NCBI GenBank assembly: GCA_016721435.1
Contig: JADKIC010000033.1
Span: forward strand, 1 to 41,699
DNA length: 41,699 nucleotides
Direction: 5' to 3'
Source of the DNA: Bacteroidota bacterium
GTDB taxonomy: Bacteria; Bacteroidota; Bacteroidia; AKYH767-A; OLB10
Shown: positions 9,036-18,588 of the stretch, piece after piece
How positions within the stretch are numbered: position 1 is the stretch's first letter
How the letters are laid out: the number at the start of each line of letters is the position of its first letter
Made by a program: the position numbers and the translations under genes
Notes under the pieces: model-generated
Seen by the model: only the letters and a program-made list of their open reading frames with translations
Told to the model about the DNA's origin: nothing
Databases searched by the model: none

Positions 9036-10517
9036 CTATAGAGCAATCAATTTATAAACAGTGTAATTTCCGATAGTGGTATCGGCAGAATATTTTGTGA
9101 GGGAATCATCCATAAAGACATCCGGAAATTCTCCGGCATAATCCACAATATAAGGGATGCTCGCAGTGTTGATTCTCGTACTGAAATCTTTGAAATGAAA
9201 CACACCAAGCGGTTTTGTAAAGTATAAGGCGACTTCTCTACAGGGAAATAAGGCCTTATCACTCAGGTGTAGATTTAAGGTGCTTTCTTTATGGAAATCT
9301 GTGAGTATCCATTGATCTTCTTTCAGAAGTGGAAGAAGATAAGCAGCGAGTTCCTCACTATTATGATAATCGGATTTTGCAGACTTCATGAGTTTAATAT
9401 CTCCCCAGCCTTTGTCGTTGGCAGAGGCTACGATGAAGAATGGAGAAATGACAAGCGCAAATAATAAATTCTTCTCATATTTGATCTGCTTATTGTGGAT
9501 GAGTAAGGCGAGTCCGAAGATCGAGAGAATGATGAATTCCAGATAGTAGTTAGGTCCTGACCCCGCTTTGAAAGAGGAGAGCAAAGCTGCAGTAAAGTAC
9601 CAGATGATAGCGAAGCCAGTAAAGCGATTTACCTTTTCTCTTGGCGATTTCAAAAGAAGGAGAGCAACAACAATTCCTCCCGTCAGCAAATAGGAGAATT
9701 TCAAAAAATAATTTTTTAAGAAAACTTCCATGAACCAGTTGATGTTTAATCCGTTTTTTACACCGTCAATTACATTTAATTTAAGTGCAAGGACGGAAGA
9801 GGCGGGATGAGTGAGTAAGAAAACAAGTAAGCTACAACTGCTGAATCCTATCGCATAGTTAAATACATCATGCCATATGTTTTTCCTTAGCAAAATGAAA
9901 AGAAAACATAAGACGACAAGAAAAATTCCTGTTTGTTTGGCTTGGACCGCTAATGCACTGGTAATCCCTGCTATCAGAAGAAGTTTGGAAGAGCTATCCG
10001 GTGTTATTTCATGATGAAGGAAGTGTACGAGGAGGGGAATGATGGTCAATATGAAAAATAATAAATATAAATTATCACCACGTCCGAAAATAATGCCGGG
10101 TATGCAAACAAAATAAATCATCGCTAAAGTCCACGCAAAAAGGGTGCTAATATGAAAATACTTGATAAGACTTCGTGCAATGAGAATGACAGAAACCGAA
10201 TCAATGAGCAAGCAGAAAATACGGTTCGTAACCATAATGGCATGCACATTATCTTGAATACCCAGGATGCCGGTGATGAGTTTTATCCCATAAAAATGGA
10301 GGGGCATGTATTGTATGATAGGATAAGGCGGCAATTCCGGATCTGAATACAAATAAGAACCATGTATGATTCTAATGATACCGTACAAAACATTGATGGA
10401 TACTCCGCCGGTTTCAGGCAAATACGAGGTTGCCAGGAGGAGTCGCAATATGAAAATTGCAAGAGCCAGTAAAAAGATCGCGGAGAATAGTAATTTTTCG
10501 TTGTTGAGTTTTACCAC
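9036..10517 (-). CDS. Polytopic membrane glycosyltransferase (GT39/ArnT-like)
   Basis: A 493-residue protein with about ten hydrophobic helices, the first at residues 8-30 (LLFSAIFLLALAIFILRLLL). Its layout fits GT-C enzymes such as ArnT or PMT relatives, which use polyprenyl-phosphate sugars on the periplasmic side. The start is GTG at 10517, one base beyond the TGA of the methyltransferase, so it is the last gene of the exosortase operon. The soluble C-terminal part (from about 400) is short. The intact frame contrasts with the broken neighbours. Family assignment is by topology and context, so the exact class is uncertain; the donor could be the lipid-linked sugar made by the upstream GT2. 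Confidence 0.7.
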   Translation of the reverse strand: MVKLNNEKLLFSAIFLLALAIFILRLLLATSYLPETGGVSINVLYGIIRIIHGSYLYSDPELPPYPIIQYMPLHFYGIKLITGILGIQDNVHAIMVTNRIFCLLIDSVSVILIARSLIKYFHISTLFAWTLAMIYFVCIPGIIFGRGDNLYLLFFILTIIPLLVHFLHHEITPDSSSKLLLIAGITSALAVQAKQTGIFLVVLCFLFILLRKNIWHDVFNYAIGFSSCSLLVFLLTHPASSVLALKLNVIDGVKNGLNINWFMEVFLKNYFLKFSYLLTGGIVVALLLLKSPREKVNRFTGFAIIWYFTAALLSSFKAGSGPNYYLEFIILSIFGLALLIHNKQIKYEKNLLFALVISPFFIVASANDKGWGDIKLMKSAKSDYHNSEELAAYLLPLLKEDQWILTDFHKESTLNLHLSDKALFPCREVALYFTKPLGVFHFKDFSTRINTASIPYIVDYAGEFPDVFMDDSLTKYSADTTIGNYTVYKLIAL

Positions 10518-10518
10518 T

Positions 10519-11232
10519 TCATTTTTGTTTTTTCCAAACTCCTATTAATGACTTACCCGTGCTGAAAAATAAGAAAGGGTCGGCAATTTTTGATACCGGT
10601 ACAATGTAGTTGTCCCAGAATTTTACTTGCTCAATAGTTGGATAACTTTTTCGCAGGAAGAATTTATTGGTCAATGATGCGAAGAGTCCAAAACAATCCA
10701 TGTAGTTGATTTTTTGCAATTGAAGGTCCGCAGGCACAGTCCTTTTAAGTCGTTGTTTGCTGTAACGACGGTAATGTCCGATGGCTGCATCAAATGGGCT
10801 GAATAACCATTGATGTGCGGGTACAAGTATGACCAAATGTCCGCCGGGTCTTAATAATCCGGAAGCGCGCAATAATTCTTCCTGATCATTTTCGATATGT
10901 TCAATTACATCAATATAAATGATGGAATCAAATTGAGGAGTTACCTCATAGTCGTTCGTTGTGCCAATTTTCAATCTGCATTTTTCAGGCAGTTCTTTGC
11001 GCATTAGCTTTTCCTGAATTTAGCCGCCAATGCAGCATCCGGTTCGAGACATGTCCAGGAGGTGACATTTTCATTGAAGAGGTGACGGGTAGTTTCGCCG
11101 ATTCCCGCTCCCGCCTCAAGGACATCTCCGGAAATAAAGGGAGTCAGTTTTTTCCGGTAATATCCTTTTTCAGTTATGTGCATGACCAAATAGTTCCAGT
11201 TCATTGCCGATGTAATGTGCTGCGATGGTCAT
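10519..11232 (-). CDS. Class I SAM-dependent methyltransferase (two frame breaks)
   Basis: The start that fits the family is ATG at 11232, which overlaps the stop of the upstream GT2 as ATGA and begins MTIAAHYIGNELELFGHA. The frame is lost just after that (an extra A in GAAAAAGG near 11170), resumes with YYRKKLTPFISGDVLEAGAGIGETTRHL (motif I GAGIG), is lost again near 11008 and resumes with MRKELPEKC. Motif IV is DSIIYIDVIEHIENDQEEL, then LRPGGHLVILVPAHQWLFSPFD. The restored length is about 237 residues. Enzymes with this YIGNELELF start often sit next to GT2 genes in polysaccharide or lipid-sugar loci and probably methylate a sugar or lipid carrier; the substrate is an inference. Confidence 0.8.
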
Positions 11233-12167
11233 TTGATGTAGGAGATGAAATTTTTATATTCGAGTGCAGGAATGAAATGTCGCTGGGTGCGGTAGTTCAG
11301 GACATTAAACAGAAGTAAGAGTGAAATTAAGAAGGCCTGGAAAATCAATATGAGGAAACTGAGGACAACGAAGGAGGCCCAGCCCGGAATGGCAAATGGT
11401 GTGAAAAAGCGAATCGCAGATACTGTGAATATTCCGGCTATGGAGAAGGCGATAAGGAAAAAGGTAGATACTAGTATTCTGACAGCAAGGATATCAGTAT
11501 ACACAGCAATGGCACTTAACCCATGAATCACCAATGAAAAAAAATTCATCTTTGAAGTGCCGAAATATCGGGTGCCTCTGTCAAGTGGTATACTGGAATA
11601 CGGAATTTTTGATCGGATCACGCCACCGGAAAAGTGATTCCAGATATCCGAAACGTAAACCAGGTTATTTACTCTTTCGAATGGAATGACACAGAAATTC
11701 CCGAAATTTATTTTTTGTGCAGTCATAAGACGAAAAATAATTTTATAAAGGGTGTAGAAGAGCCGGAAACGTAATCCTTCATATCTACGTTGTCGGTTAC
11801 CAAAAATGATTGTGCCCTTTTCACTCCCGGCTTGACGCAGAAGTTGGCGGATGTCCGATGGTTTGTCTTCTCCGTCTCCGTCCATGATCACTACAAAATC
11901 ACCGGGGGAATGTTCATTGATATGACTTAATCCAAGAGCAATCGCACGTTGATGTCCAACATTGCGGTTTAAACGAACAAGTGTTATTTCTCCTTCACTG
12001 AATTTTACGGATGCAGGCGGTAACTCAGTAGAGCAATCATCAATGATGAATATTTTTAATTGAACCTCCGGTTGCTTTTTGAAGGTGCTTCTTATTTCAG
12101 AAATCAATTGATCGGAAGACTCCCAATCATTGAAAACCGGTATTAATATGTGGACCTTCATTCGCAA
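11229..12167 (-). CDS. GT2 family glycosyltransferase (DPM1/GtrB-like) with C-terminal membrane anchor
   Basis: A 312-residue protein. The GT-A domain has MKVHILIPVFNDWESSDQLI, LKIFIIDDCSTE and the catalytic DXD-like VVIMDGDGEDKP (about 95-105). Two hydrophobic helices near 230-295 anchor it in the membrane, as in enzymes that load a nucleotide sugar onto polyprenyl phosphate. The start could also be the second Met two codons in (MKVHILIP). It starts 17 bp after the membrane protein upstream, and its stop overlaps the methyltransferase start (ATGA), so translation is coupled. It probably makes a polyprenyl-phosphate sugar for the GT39-like enzyme at the end of the operon. Confidence 0.87.
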   Translation of the reverse strand: MRMKVHILIPVFNDWESSDQLISEIRSTFKKQPEVQLKIFIIDDCSTELPPASVKFSEGEITLVRLNRNVGHQRAIALGLSHINEHSPGDFVVIMDGDGEDKPSDIRQLLRQAGSEKGTIIFGNRQRRYEGLRFRLFYTLYKIIFRLMTAQKINFGNFCVIPFERVNNLVYVSDIWNHFSGGVIRSKIPYSSIPLDRGTRYFGTSKMNFFSLVIHGLSAIAVYTDILAVRILVSTFFLIAFSIAGIFTVSAIRFFTPFAIPGWASFVVLSFLILIFQAFLISLLLLFNVLNYRTQRHFIPALEYKNFISYIK

Positions 12168-12184
12168 TTAATTATTCCTGGTTT

Positions 12185-12709
12185 TTAGTTGATACTGTTG
12201 TACACTTTTGATGTTGTTGATTCTGATAACCGAAATGCTTTTATCAATGCTGCTATTGCCAGGATGAGAAAGGGTGATAGAAAGAGATCTTCTAAATAAT
12301 GAGATAATCCGGTACTCAACCTGTAATCCACCCCGCAGTCTCCCATTTTTAACAGCAAAAAGCAAATGATCATATAAATCGAATACATCAGCGCGATAAG
12401 TTTACCTATAAAGACGGATTTGGAATAAAGGAGTAAAAGGAGCGTGGCGAGCAACAAATAAATTAAGCTAAAGAATATAGCCGACTGCAATTTGGCAGGA
12501 AGTTTAATACCGAATGTGCCCTTCATCTCCGTTTTTTCAAAGCGGGCAACAGTAGGTTTTGGATATCTGTTAATGAAAGTAACAATTCCCTTTTCCAGGA
12601 TGACCAGTTTATTTTCCCGCTTGAAACCAAAATAGAGTAATAGTATTGATAAAACTACTATCAATGTCCAACGAATCAGGTCAGGAAGTTCAACTAGTTT
12701 TTGAAGCAT
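12185..12709 (-). CDS. Exosortase-associated small membrane protein
   Basis: About 174 residues from the Met at 12709; a longer start at 12733 exists but overlaps the exosortase by 44 bp instead of 20. There are four hydrophobic helices: two near the N-terminus (LIRWTLIVVLSILLLYFGF, then a helix after IKLPAKLQ), then ALMYSIYMIICFLLL and FLSPFLILAIAALIKAF, with a soluble loop at about 45-75. It overlaps the end of the exosortase gene and precedes the GT2 gene. I believe this matches the membrane partner that accompanies this exosortase type in Bacteroidota. It has no catalytic motif, so a structural or accessory role is likely. Confidence 0.7.
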   Translation of the reverse strand: MLQKLVELPDLIRWTLIVVLSILLLYFGFKRENKLVILEKGIVTFINRYPKPTVARFEKTEMKGTFGIKLPAKLQSAIFFSLIYLLLATLLLLLYSKSVFIGKLIALMYSIYMIICFLLLKMGDCGVDYRLSTGLSHYLEDLFLSPFLILAIAALIKAFRLSESTTSKVYNSIN

Positions 12710-13262
12710 TATTGTCAGAATTAAGAAGTTCATTCAGACTACTGTATCGATTAGTCCAGAATATCCAAAGAAAGAAAATGATGGAATAGACAACAATAGT
12801 AAATGTATAGTGATGGTTAAAGTCAAGGTATTCAGGTGCCTTGAATTGAATGAGGGCAAGTGAAACGGTTCTCATCACATTAAAAAAGTGAATGATAAGA
12901 CTCCCGATTAAAATATACCACCATTTGTTTTTCCATGAGCCGGGGAAACAAATGATAAATCCCGCGAAGAGCACAAATAATTCTAAGCCATTGCAAGGAT
13001 TACCTACACCTACCATCGTTTCGTTTTTTATACAGACTATCGTTTGCCGGTCTCCCGGTTGCGTACCACCATCATAACCGAGGAGGTCTAAGATGATTCC
13101 GGCATCTGTTGCAACCCGATAATTTAAAGCTGCATCCACCTTACCGGCCGGTGCAATAAAGAAATCATATGAGATAAACCAGGTAATGTATAAAAGAAGT
13201 GCTTTTATAATAAACCAGGCAATAGCTCTTTGGCGCTGATCTTTGATGTATTTCTGAAGCAT
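12690..13262 (-). CDS. xrtX: Exosortase/archaeosortase family transpeptidase (XrtX-type)
   Basis: A 190-residue polytopic membrane protein. The family's catalytic triad is visible: Cys90 in GVGNPCNGLELF, Arg131 in HFFNVMRTVSLAL and His150/His151 in DFNHHYTFTIVVY, each at a helix edge as in exosortases. These enzymes cleave the C-terminal sorting signal of exported proteins at the outer face of the inner membrane. The substrate gene with a PID-CTERM tail lies 82 bp upstream on the same strand; a terminator separates the two. Downstream overlap with the membrane partner marks the start of a five-gene operon. The XrtX name is by pairing with the PID-CTERM substrate and the partner; the exosortase family itself is solid. 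Confidence 0.85.
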   Translation of the reverse strand: MLQKYIKDQRQRAIAWFIIKALLLYITWFISYDFFIAPAGKVDAALNYRVATDAGIILDLLGYDGGTQPGDRQTIVCIKNETMVGVGNPCNGLELFVLFAGFIICFPGSWKNKWWYILIGSLIIHFFNVMRTVSLALIQFKAPEYLDFNHHYTFTIVVYSIIFFLWIFWTNRYSSLNELLNSDNNASKTS

Positions 13263-13296
13263 TGGGCTAAATTAATAACATAGACCGTATAATAAA

Positions 13297-13319
13297 AAAG
13301 GTCGGCATAGCCGACCTTT
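13297..13319 (-). terminator. Hairpin terminator between the PID-CTERM gene and the exosortase operon
   Basis: A perfect 10-bp stem AAAGGTCGGC / GCCGACCTTT (13297-13306 and 13310-13319) with a 3-base loop. On the minus strand it is followed by a T tract (TTTTTTATT), about 25 bp after the stop of the small gene and 35 bp before the exosortase start. Partial read-through would make the substrate far more abundant than its processing enzyme. Confidence 0.85.
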
Positions 13320-13344
13320 AAATCTTTAACGAAAGAGATGTGAA

Positions 13345-13524
13345 TTACTTCTTCTTTCTCTTGTCGTTGATTTTCTTAATCCCATACCCTGCGCCAGCTG
13401 CTAAAAGCACGCTTAATCCTCCGTCAATAGGAACATTTGGGTTGCTTTTTTGCGCCAGTAATGGTAAAGCGAACATTACCATAAAGGCTATCAGGGGAAG
13501 TGAATTATAAAGTATTTTCTTCAT
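13345..13524 (-). CDS. Small exported PID-CTERM sorting-signal protein (59 aa)
   Basis: The protein has 59 residues, begins MKKILYNSLPLIAFMVMF and has a signal peptide likely cut after ALPLLA. The mature part is only about 35 residues: a short linker QKSNPNV, then PIDGGLSVLLAAGAGYGIKK and a basic tail INDKRKKK. This is the tripartite layout of an exosortase signal: a PID motif, a small-residue hydrophobic helix and a positive end. I recognise it as the PID-CTERM type. The hydrophobic helix would hold it in the membrane until the exosortase encoded next door cleaves near PID. Cleavage would leave a mature peptide of about ten residues, so the product may serve as an anchor, carrier or signal. 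It has its own terminator. Confidence 0.85.
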   Translation of the reverse strand: MKKILYNSLPLIAFMVMFALPLLAQKSNPNVPIDGGLSVLLAAGAGYGIKKINDKRKKK

Positions 13525-13691
13525 GATATTAATTTTTAAGTGAGAGATGCAATTATACAGTTTTTAAAATTCAGTTGTATATTATTTTTTTGTTTTTACT
13601 GCCTCTGAAAGTAATTAACATTTCAATGATGAATTAATTTCCGGAGTTTTTCTCTGATTTTAATGTATCTGCTTGATTTACTATTGGTAAA

Positions 13692-13727
13692 GAGGGGGAG
13701 TATTTGGATAATTAAATAATCCCCCTC
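13692..13727 (-). terminator. Terminator of the large T9SS protein gene
   Basis: The stem GAGGGGG / CCCCCTC (13692-13698 and 13721-13727) extends inward through complementary TATT and AATA blocks, 16 bp after the minus-strand stop at 13743. The minus strand continues with a short T run. Confidence 0.8.
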
Positions 13728-13742
13728 CTATACCTGTTAGTT

Positions 13743-16700
13743 TTATTCGATAACTAAACGGATTTGCTCAGTTGTTCCACCAATTTCAATCATGATGAAA
13801 TATACACCTGCAGAAACTTCATTTGTGTTGAATTCACGCTGATTCTTACCTTCTGTTGCAGTTCCACGCTCATTCATGATCATTCGGCCTGTTACATCAA
13901 CCATTTTAAGGTTGAAATCAGCACCTTCTGTTCCATTGAATACGATAGTAGCACGGTCAGAAGTAGGGTTCGGGAAGATGTTCAAGCCTGTAGCAACACC
14001 TTGATCTCCAAGGCGAACACAATGTAATACATCGATAGCAATACCATTCAATGCACGGTTCAGACTTGTTCCGCAAGCATTTGAAGCATTTACATATACA
14101 CTCAATCCTGTAGCAGGATTAGTACCCCATGTCATAAGCATATCCTTAGTTCCTTGTCCGCTGGTAATTGTTGATCCACCTGGAACTGTCCAAGTGTAAG
14201 CAGCAGCACCCGCAACAGTTGCAACACCATAGGCTACACCTGATTGTCCGGGACAGATAGTTAGGTCACCAGTAATAACACCGGGAACAGCAGGAGCACC
14301 TGTAACAGCTTACTGTGGGCAGCACTTGATCCACAAGCGTTAGTTGCAATTACTGTGATGTTTCCACCAGGATAAGCGCCATCAAAATCAACAGAGATAG
14401 CTTAGAACCCTGACCGCTCATAAGGGTAGCTCCGAAAGGAACTGACCAAGTATAACCGGTAGCAGCAGGAACCACCGCAGCAGTATAAACAACTCCTGAA
14501 GCACCGCAAACTCCTGAGGCCTGTCCACTGATAGAAGCAGGAACAGCCGGTGAGTTAATAGTCACGGCACGAGTACGTGAAGGACTTACTCCACAACCGT
14601 TAGCTGCTGAACAGCTAACAACTCCACCTGTATAAGAACCATCTACAGAAACATTAATAACATTAGTACCGCTACCGCCTGTGATCGTCATTCCTGTTGG
14701 AACTGACCATACATAGTAACTTGCACGTGCAACATTCAATACAGAGTACGTTCCTGCATCACCGGGACATAATTTAACCGGACCGGAGATAGAAGAAGGA
14801 CGTACAGGAATAGTATAGTTGATATCAATACCAACACTGCTGGCAGGACCTGAACCACAAGCATTACTTGCAGAAACAGTAAGTGGTCCCACAATGCCAT
14901 CATGAACGGCAAATGGAGTCCAGAATACGAATATTGAAGTTAGTTCCTGTCCAGGATAAAATATTCATATCCGGAAGGAACAGTCCAGAGTTGGAACTGG
15001 CACCCGGAACAGGAGCAATAGAGAAGGTTGCAGAACCGGTAACTACAGCAACACATTGTACAGCCGGACCAGAGATAGGACCTGCAACAAGGATGTTTTC
15101 ATCAGTTAAACCATCGCAATCATCATCAAGAAGATTACAGATTTCAGTAGCTGCAGGATTTACGGCAGCGTTGTTATCATCACAATCGGTAATGTCAGAG
15201 ACATAACCTGCAGGAGCACCATTACAAGTACTTACTGTACTGGAAACATCACCATAAGTATCGCCATCAACGTCAGCATAGTAAGTAATGAATGTTAAAC
15301 CATCATCTACTAAGAGGTTACAGTCATCATCCACACCGTTACAAACTTCAGTAGCACCGGGATATACGGTATTGTCATTGTCATTGCAGTCACCACAAGA
15401 AGTGAAAGCGTCATTGTCAACGTCAAAGCCTTCATCAGTAGATCCATTGCAGTTGTCATCAATAGAGTTGCAAAGTTCAGTAGCGCCGGGGTTAACAGAT
15501 GGGTTAGTATCATCACAATCAGTAGCATCGGCAGAATATCCGGCAGGAGCAGAAGCTTCACAACTCAGGATACAGCACCGCATTTCCATAGGACCCGCAA
15601 GAGCAGGGTCAAATGAATTACCACTTACACCGGGTCCTGAGAAAGTACCACCGGCAACTGTTGGAACTAAGGTAATGGAAGCACCATTTTCACAAACCTG
15701 AGCTGGCAATGCTGCAAAGGAAGGATCAGCGGGACCGAAGTCATCAATTCTTAATCAGCGAAAGCACTTAGTAGTTGAACTCCATCCATCAACCTGTATA
15801 TAATAAGTTTGACCCGGAGTTAAGCAATGTGCTGCTGCATAAGAATTAAATGGAGAGCCCAAAGAGTCATCGTTAGCAGCTATCAATACAGCCGCACCGG
15901 TTAAAAGATCACCGCAAGAAGAGGCTGACCAAATGCCACCTGACTATCTCCAGTTTGAGAGAATCCAAATCCATAACGACCGGAACCTCCTGTAGGAACT
16001 GTGAAGGTAAACCAAATCGTATTACTGGCACCAGTGGAGCAGAGCACTATTTCCGTTGACAGAGAATGCAATTGTAGGAGGTTGAACTTCACCCGCCTCG
16101 ACAGTAGCACCTACATTTGAATAGGAACCATTTACGCCTATAGTTACCGGAACTGCATCACATACATTGTCATTTGAAGGGTAACAACTGTAGTTACACG
16201 TTGGAAATGGCATTTTACATCCTGAAACTGAAGTTACTAATTGCACTCATCGAACCTGGATTTCCAAAGAAAATATCCTGAGGATTATTTGTTCCACCGG
16301 GAACCACTAACCAAGTACCGCTTGGATGCAAACGTGCAAGCCATTGAAGTGCACCTGCTTCTCCTGTGCTGCTATAGTTGGTCGCCTGCATTGCCAAACC
16401 CGGAAGCCGGACCAGTGATTACCGGGCTGCAGGTGGAGGTACCGCCTCTACATATACAGAAGCGGATGGTACAGTAGAAGACCGCAAGTGACATTACAAT
16501 GGTAGTAATAAGAAGTAGCAACACGTTTTCAGTCCAGGCCTTGGTTGTAGCACCAGGATGTCAAAGAAATCAACATCATCAACAGAGTACTGCCATTGAT
16601 AAGTCTGACCTGTTCCGCCGCTGTTCCTGCTAAATCAAGATTCACGTTAACTGTAGTAGTATTACAAAACTGTGTAACGCTGAAGTGGCACTTCCCGCTG

Positions 16701-18112
16701 TAGGAGGATCAATACATACGGTCCAGGCTGAATGTTGATCAGATAATCTTCAACATTACCATAAGAACTACTATAACATGGGTTATTTGCGAAATCATCA
16801 TCAGTAACAACCAGTCTCATTCCGGTAATTCCGGGGGTTGCACTTGCCGGTATAACAATATTACCGGTTTGAGTTGTGGTTAGGACTTGAAGATAGGCCC
16901 AGGTCATTCATCTCATCCAAATCTGCAAAATCTCCATCTTGGTTTAAATCAATAAATACGCGGCAACGATAAGAATAGCCAGTTTGCAAGGAAACCGTAG
17001 CTGAATTAGTTGATCCGGCAAATAATGTTGTGGGACAACGCCAGTGAAGTTTTGATAAGTTGAAGTAGAGACATTCCGGATTGGACCAGGCGCCAATTAC
17101 AAAATTAACAGCACCCTGTGCGTCAATTGAAGTTGGAACAGCCGGGCAGTAACAGTTATAGAAAGATTTATTCAACCAAAACAGAGTTTGATGTTTCCCG
17201 GATTTGGATCTTTGAACAGGTAACGATACATTGAAAATATAACCTGATCCACTTAATATAACTGAAGTCGAAGAAGAATTAGGGTCCGAAATTTGTCCAG
17301 TTCGTGTTATCAGACGAGTATTGCCATTGATAGGAAAACACCACTTCCGGTTGTTGGATTTTGAAGACTCAAGTTAACAGAAGAACCAATACACACTGCA
17401 GCGGCAGAAGCGACCGTATTACCCGGAGCAGGTTGTCCGGCACATGGTGTTGCGCTATTAATATCCAATTGAATATTAGGGCGAAGTGTAGAAGAAGTAC
17501 TTGTTCCTGAATAAGATCCGGGTAGAGCAGCAGGATCAGGATTAAAGCTATCACTGTACAATTGTCTTACTGTAGTAGGAGTAGTGCTAGTGTAGCGCCA
17601 GCCTGCAGAGCAGGTATAGGACGCTGCATTCTCATCAATTGCAACTATCAGATTTCCGCCGGTGTAGTTAAAAGGAGTGGAAAGCGTAATTTCCATCCAG
17701 TTTCCTACAGCAGGAAATGTGACAATACCCGAGAAACACTGGGTCATAGCAGACGTCGGTGTATAGTTAGCCGCTCTGATGTTAACGCGGTAAGTGCAGT
17801 GTTGCCAAGATAGACCGTCCAGTTGTCGGAAGTAGTTGTGGGGGAGAAAGCGGTTGCATAGTAAAATCTGACTTTACTAATTGTTCCTGAACCACTGTAT
17901 CCTCCGGCAACGATCTCTGCAGATGTATATAACATCTGGGTATAGGAATACCCATAGCACGAGCGAATCGGAAAGGACGTTGTTGTTGACGTACCGGCTC
18001 CGATTTGAACTGTTGTTTGGGCCTGTACGTTGCCGGAAGCCAATCCCAGAAGGATCAAGAAGCTGGCCAACCAACGAGACAAGCTTTTCATTGTGTAGCT
18101 GTTGTTTTTCAT
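13743..18112 (-). CDS. Very large T9SS-secreted protein with GEVED, MopE-type and Ig/PKD-like domains (many frame breaks)
   Basis: One gene of about 1,460 codons split by nine or more indels. The N-terminus (18112 down) has a signal peptide ending in VQAQ. Next comes a beta-rich adhesion domain (SKVRFYYATAFSPTTTSDNWTVYLG, then YTGGNLIVAID), then a GEVED-type domain (CRVFIDLNQDGDFADLDE, YGNVEDYLINIQPG). A domain with VWFTFTVP-like character follows near 15.9-16.2 kb. At 15.1-15.6 kb there are three MopE-like metal-binding repeats of the DCDD...NPGATE.CN..DDDC form. Several PKD/Ig-like modules with TGYTWSVP segments follow at 14.1-14.9 kb. The C-terminus (LNIFPNPTSDRATIVF to GGTTEQIRLVIE) is a type A T9SS sorting domain. 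The product is probably an outer-surface adhesin or enzyme scaffold. Frames change at about 17745, 17310, 17175, 16900, 16660, 16400-16215, 16100, 15710, 14900 and 14350-14140. Confidence 0.85.
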
Positions 18113-18258
18113 GTTTTTTTATTTATTGTTAGATTTTGTAATACAAGTAGGAGTGACTTCGAGAAAGTTGATCATTTCTTTTAGTGATTTATATTTATGA
18201 TCGGTTTTGATGGAATGCGTATTAATTTTAATAGGGTTTAAGCATAATACTTCAAAAA

Positions 18259-18288
18259 CAAATATATGACTTCTTCTGACAATTGCAA
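18259..18288 (-). promoter_or_regulatory. Candidate promoter of the large T9SS protein gene
   Basis: On the minus strand a TATATTTG box (18259-18266) fits the Bacteroidota -7 consensus TAnnTTTG exactly, with TTG (18286-18288) 19 bp upstream as the -33 element. This predicts a 5' leader of about 140 bases. The rest of the 476-bp divergent spacer (18113-18588) is AT-rich; I see no gene in it and no exact TAnnTTTG box for the plus-strand metalloprotease. Confidence 0.5.
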
Positions 18289-18588
18289 GCATTTATTTAG
18301 ATATTGTGAATAGATTCTTACTATATAGTTAACAGGCCTTAATGGAAACTATTGATTTTCATACGCTCGAATTTACAAATGTTGATTAGAATACTTTTCA
18401 ACTGTTTGGCGAACGGCATGAAATAATAGGTGAGGATTGTAAGGTTATTGTTGCTTTTTGATAATTTTTTAAGTTTTCCTTGACTTGCATATATATTTCT
18501 TTATACCTTGCGTGGTTAAAGGGTTCTTTTTTCAAAGCGAATCTTACTTTCCCCCAACTTACTAAAATCAATAATTGCGGAAAAGCGT

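Noticed and set aside
13743..18112. Programmed frameshifting in the large secreted protein
   Set aside because: The breaks are many, irregular and also present in unrelated conserved genes, so sequence error explains them better.
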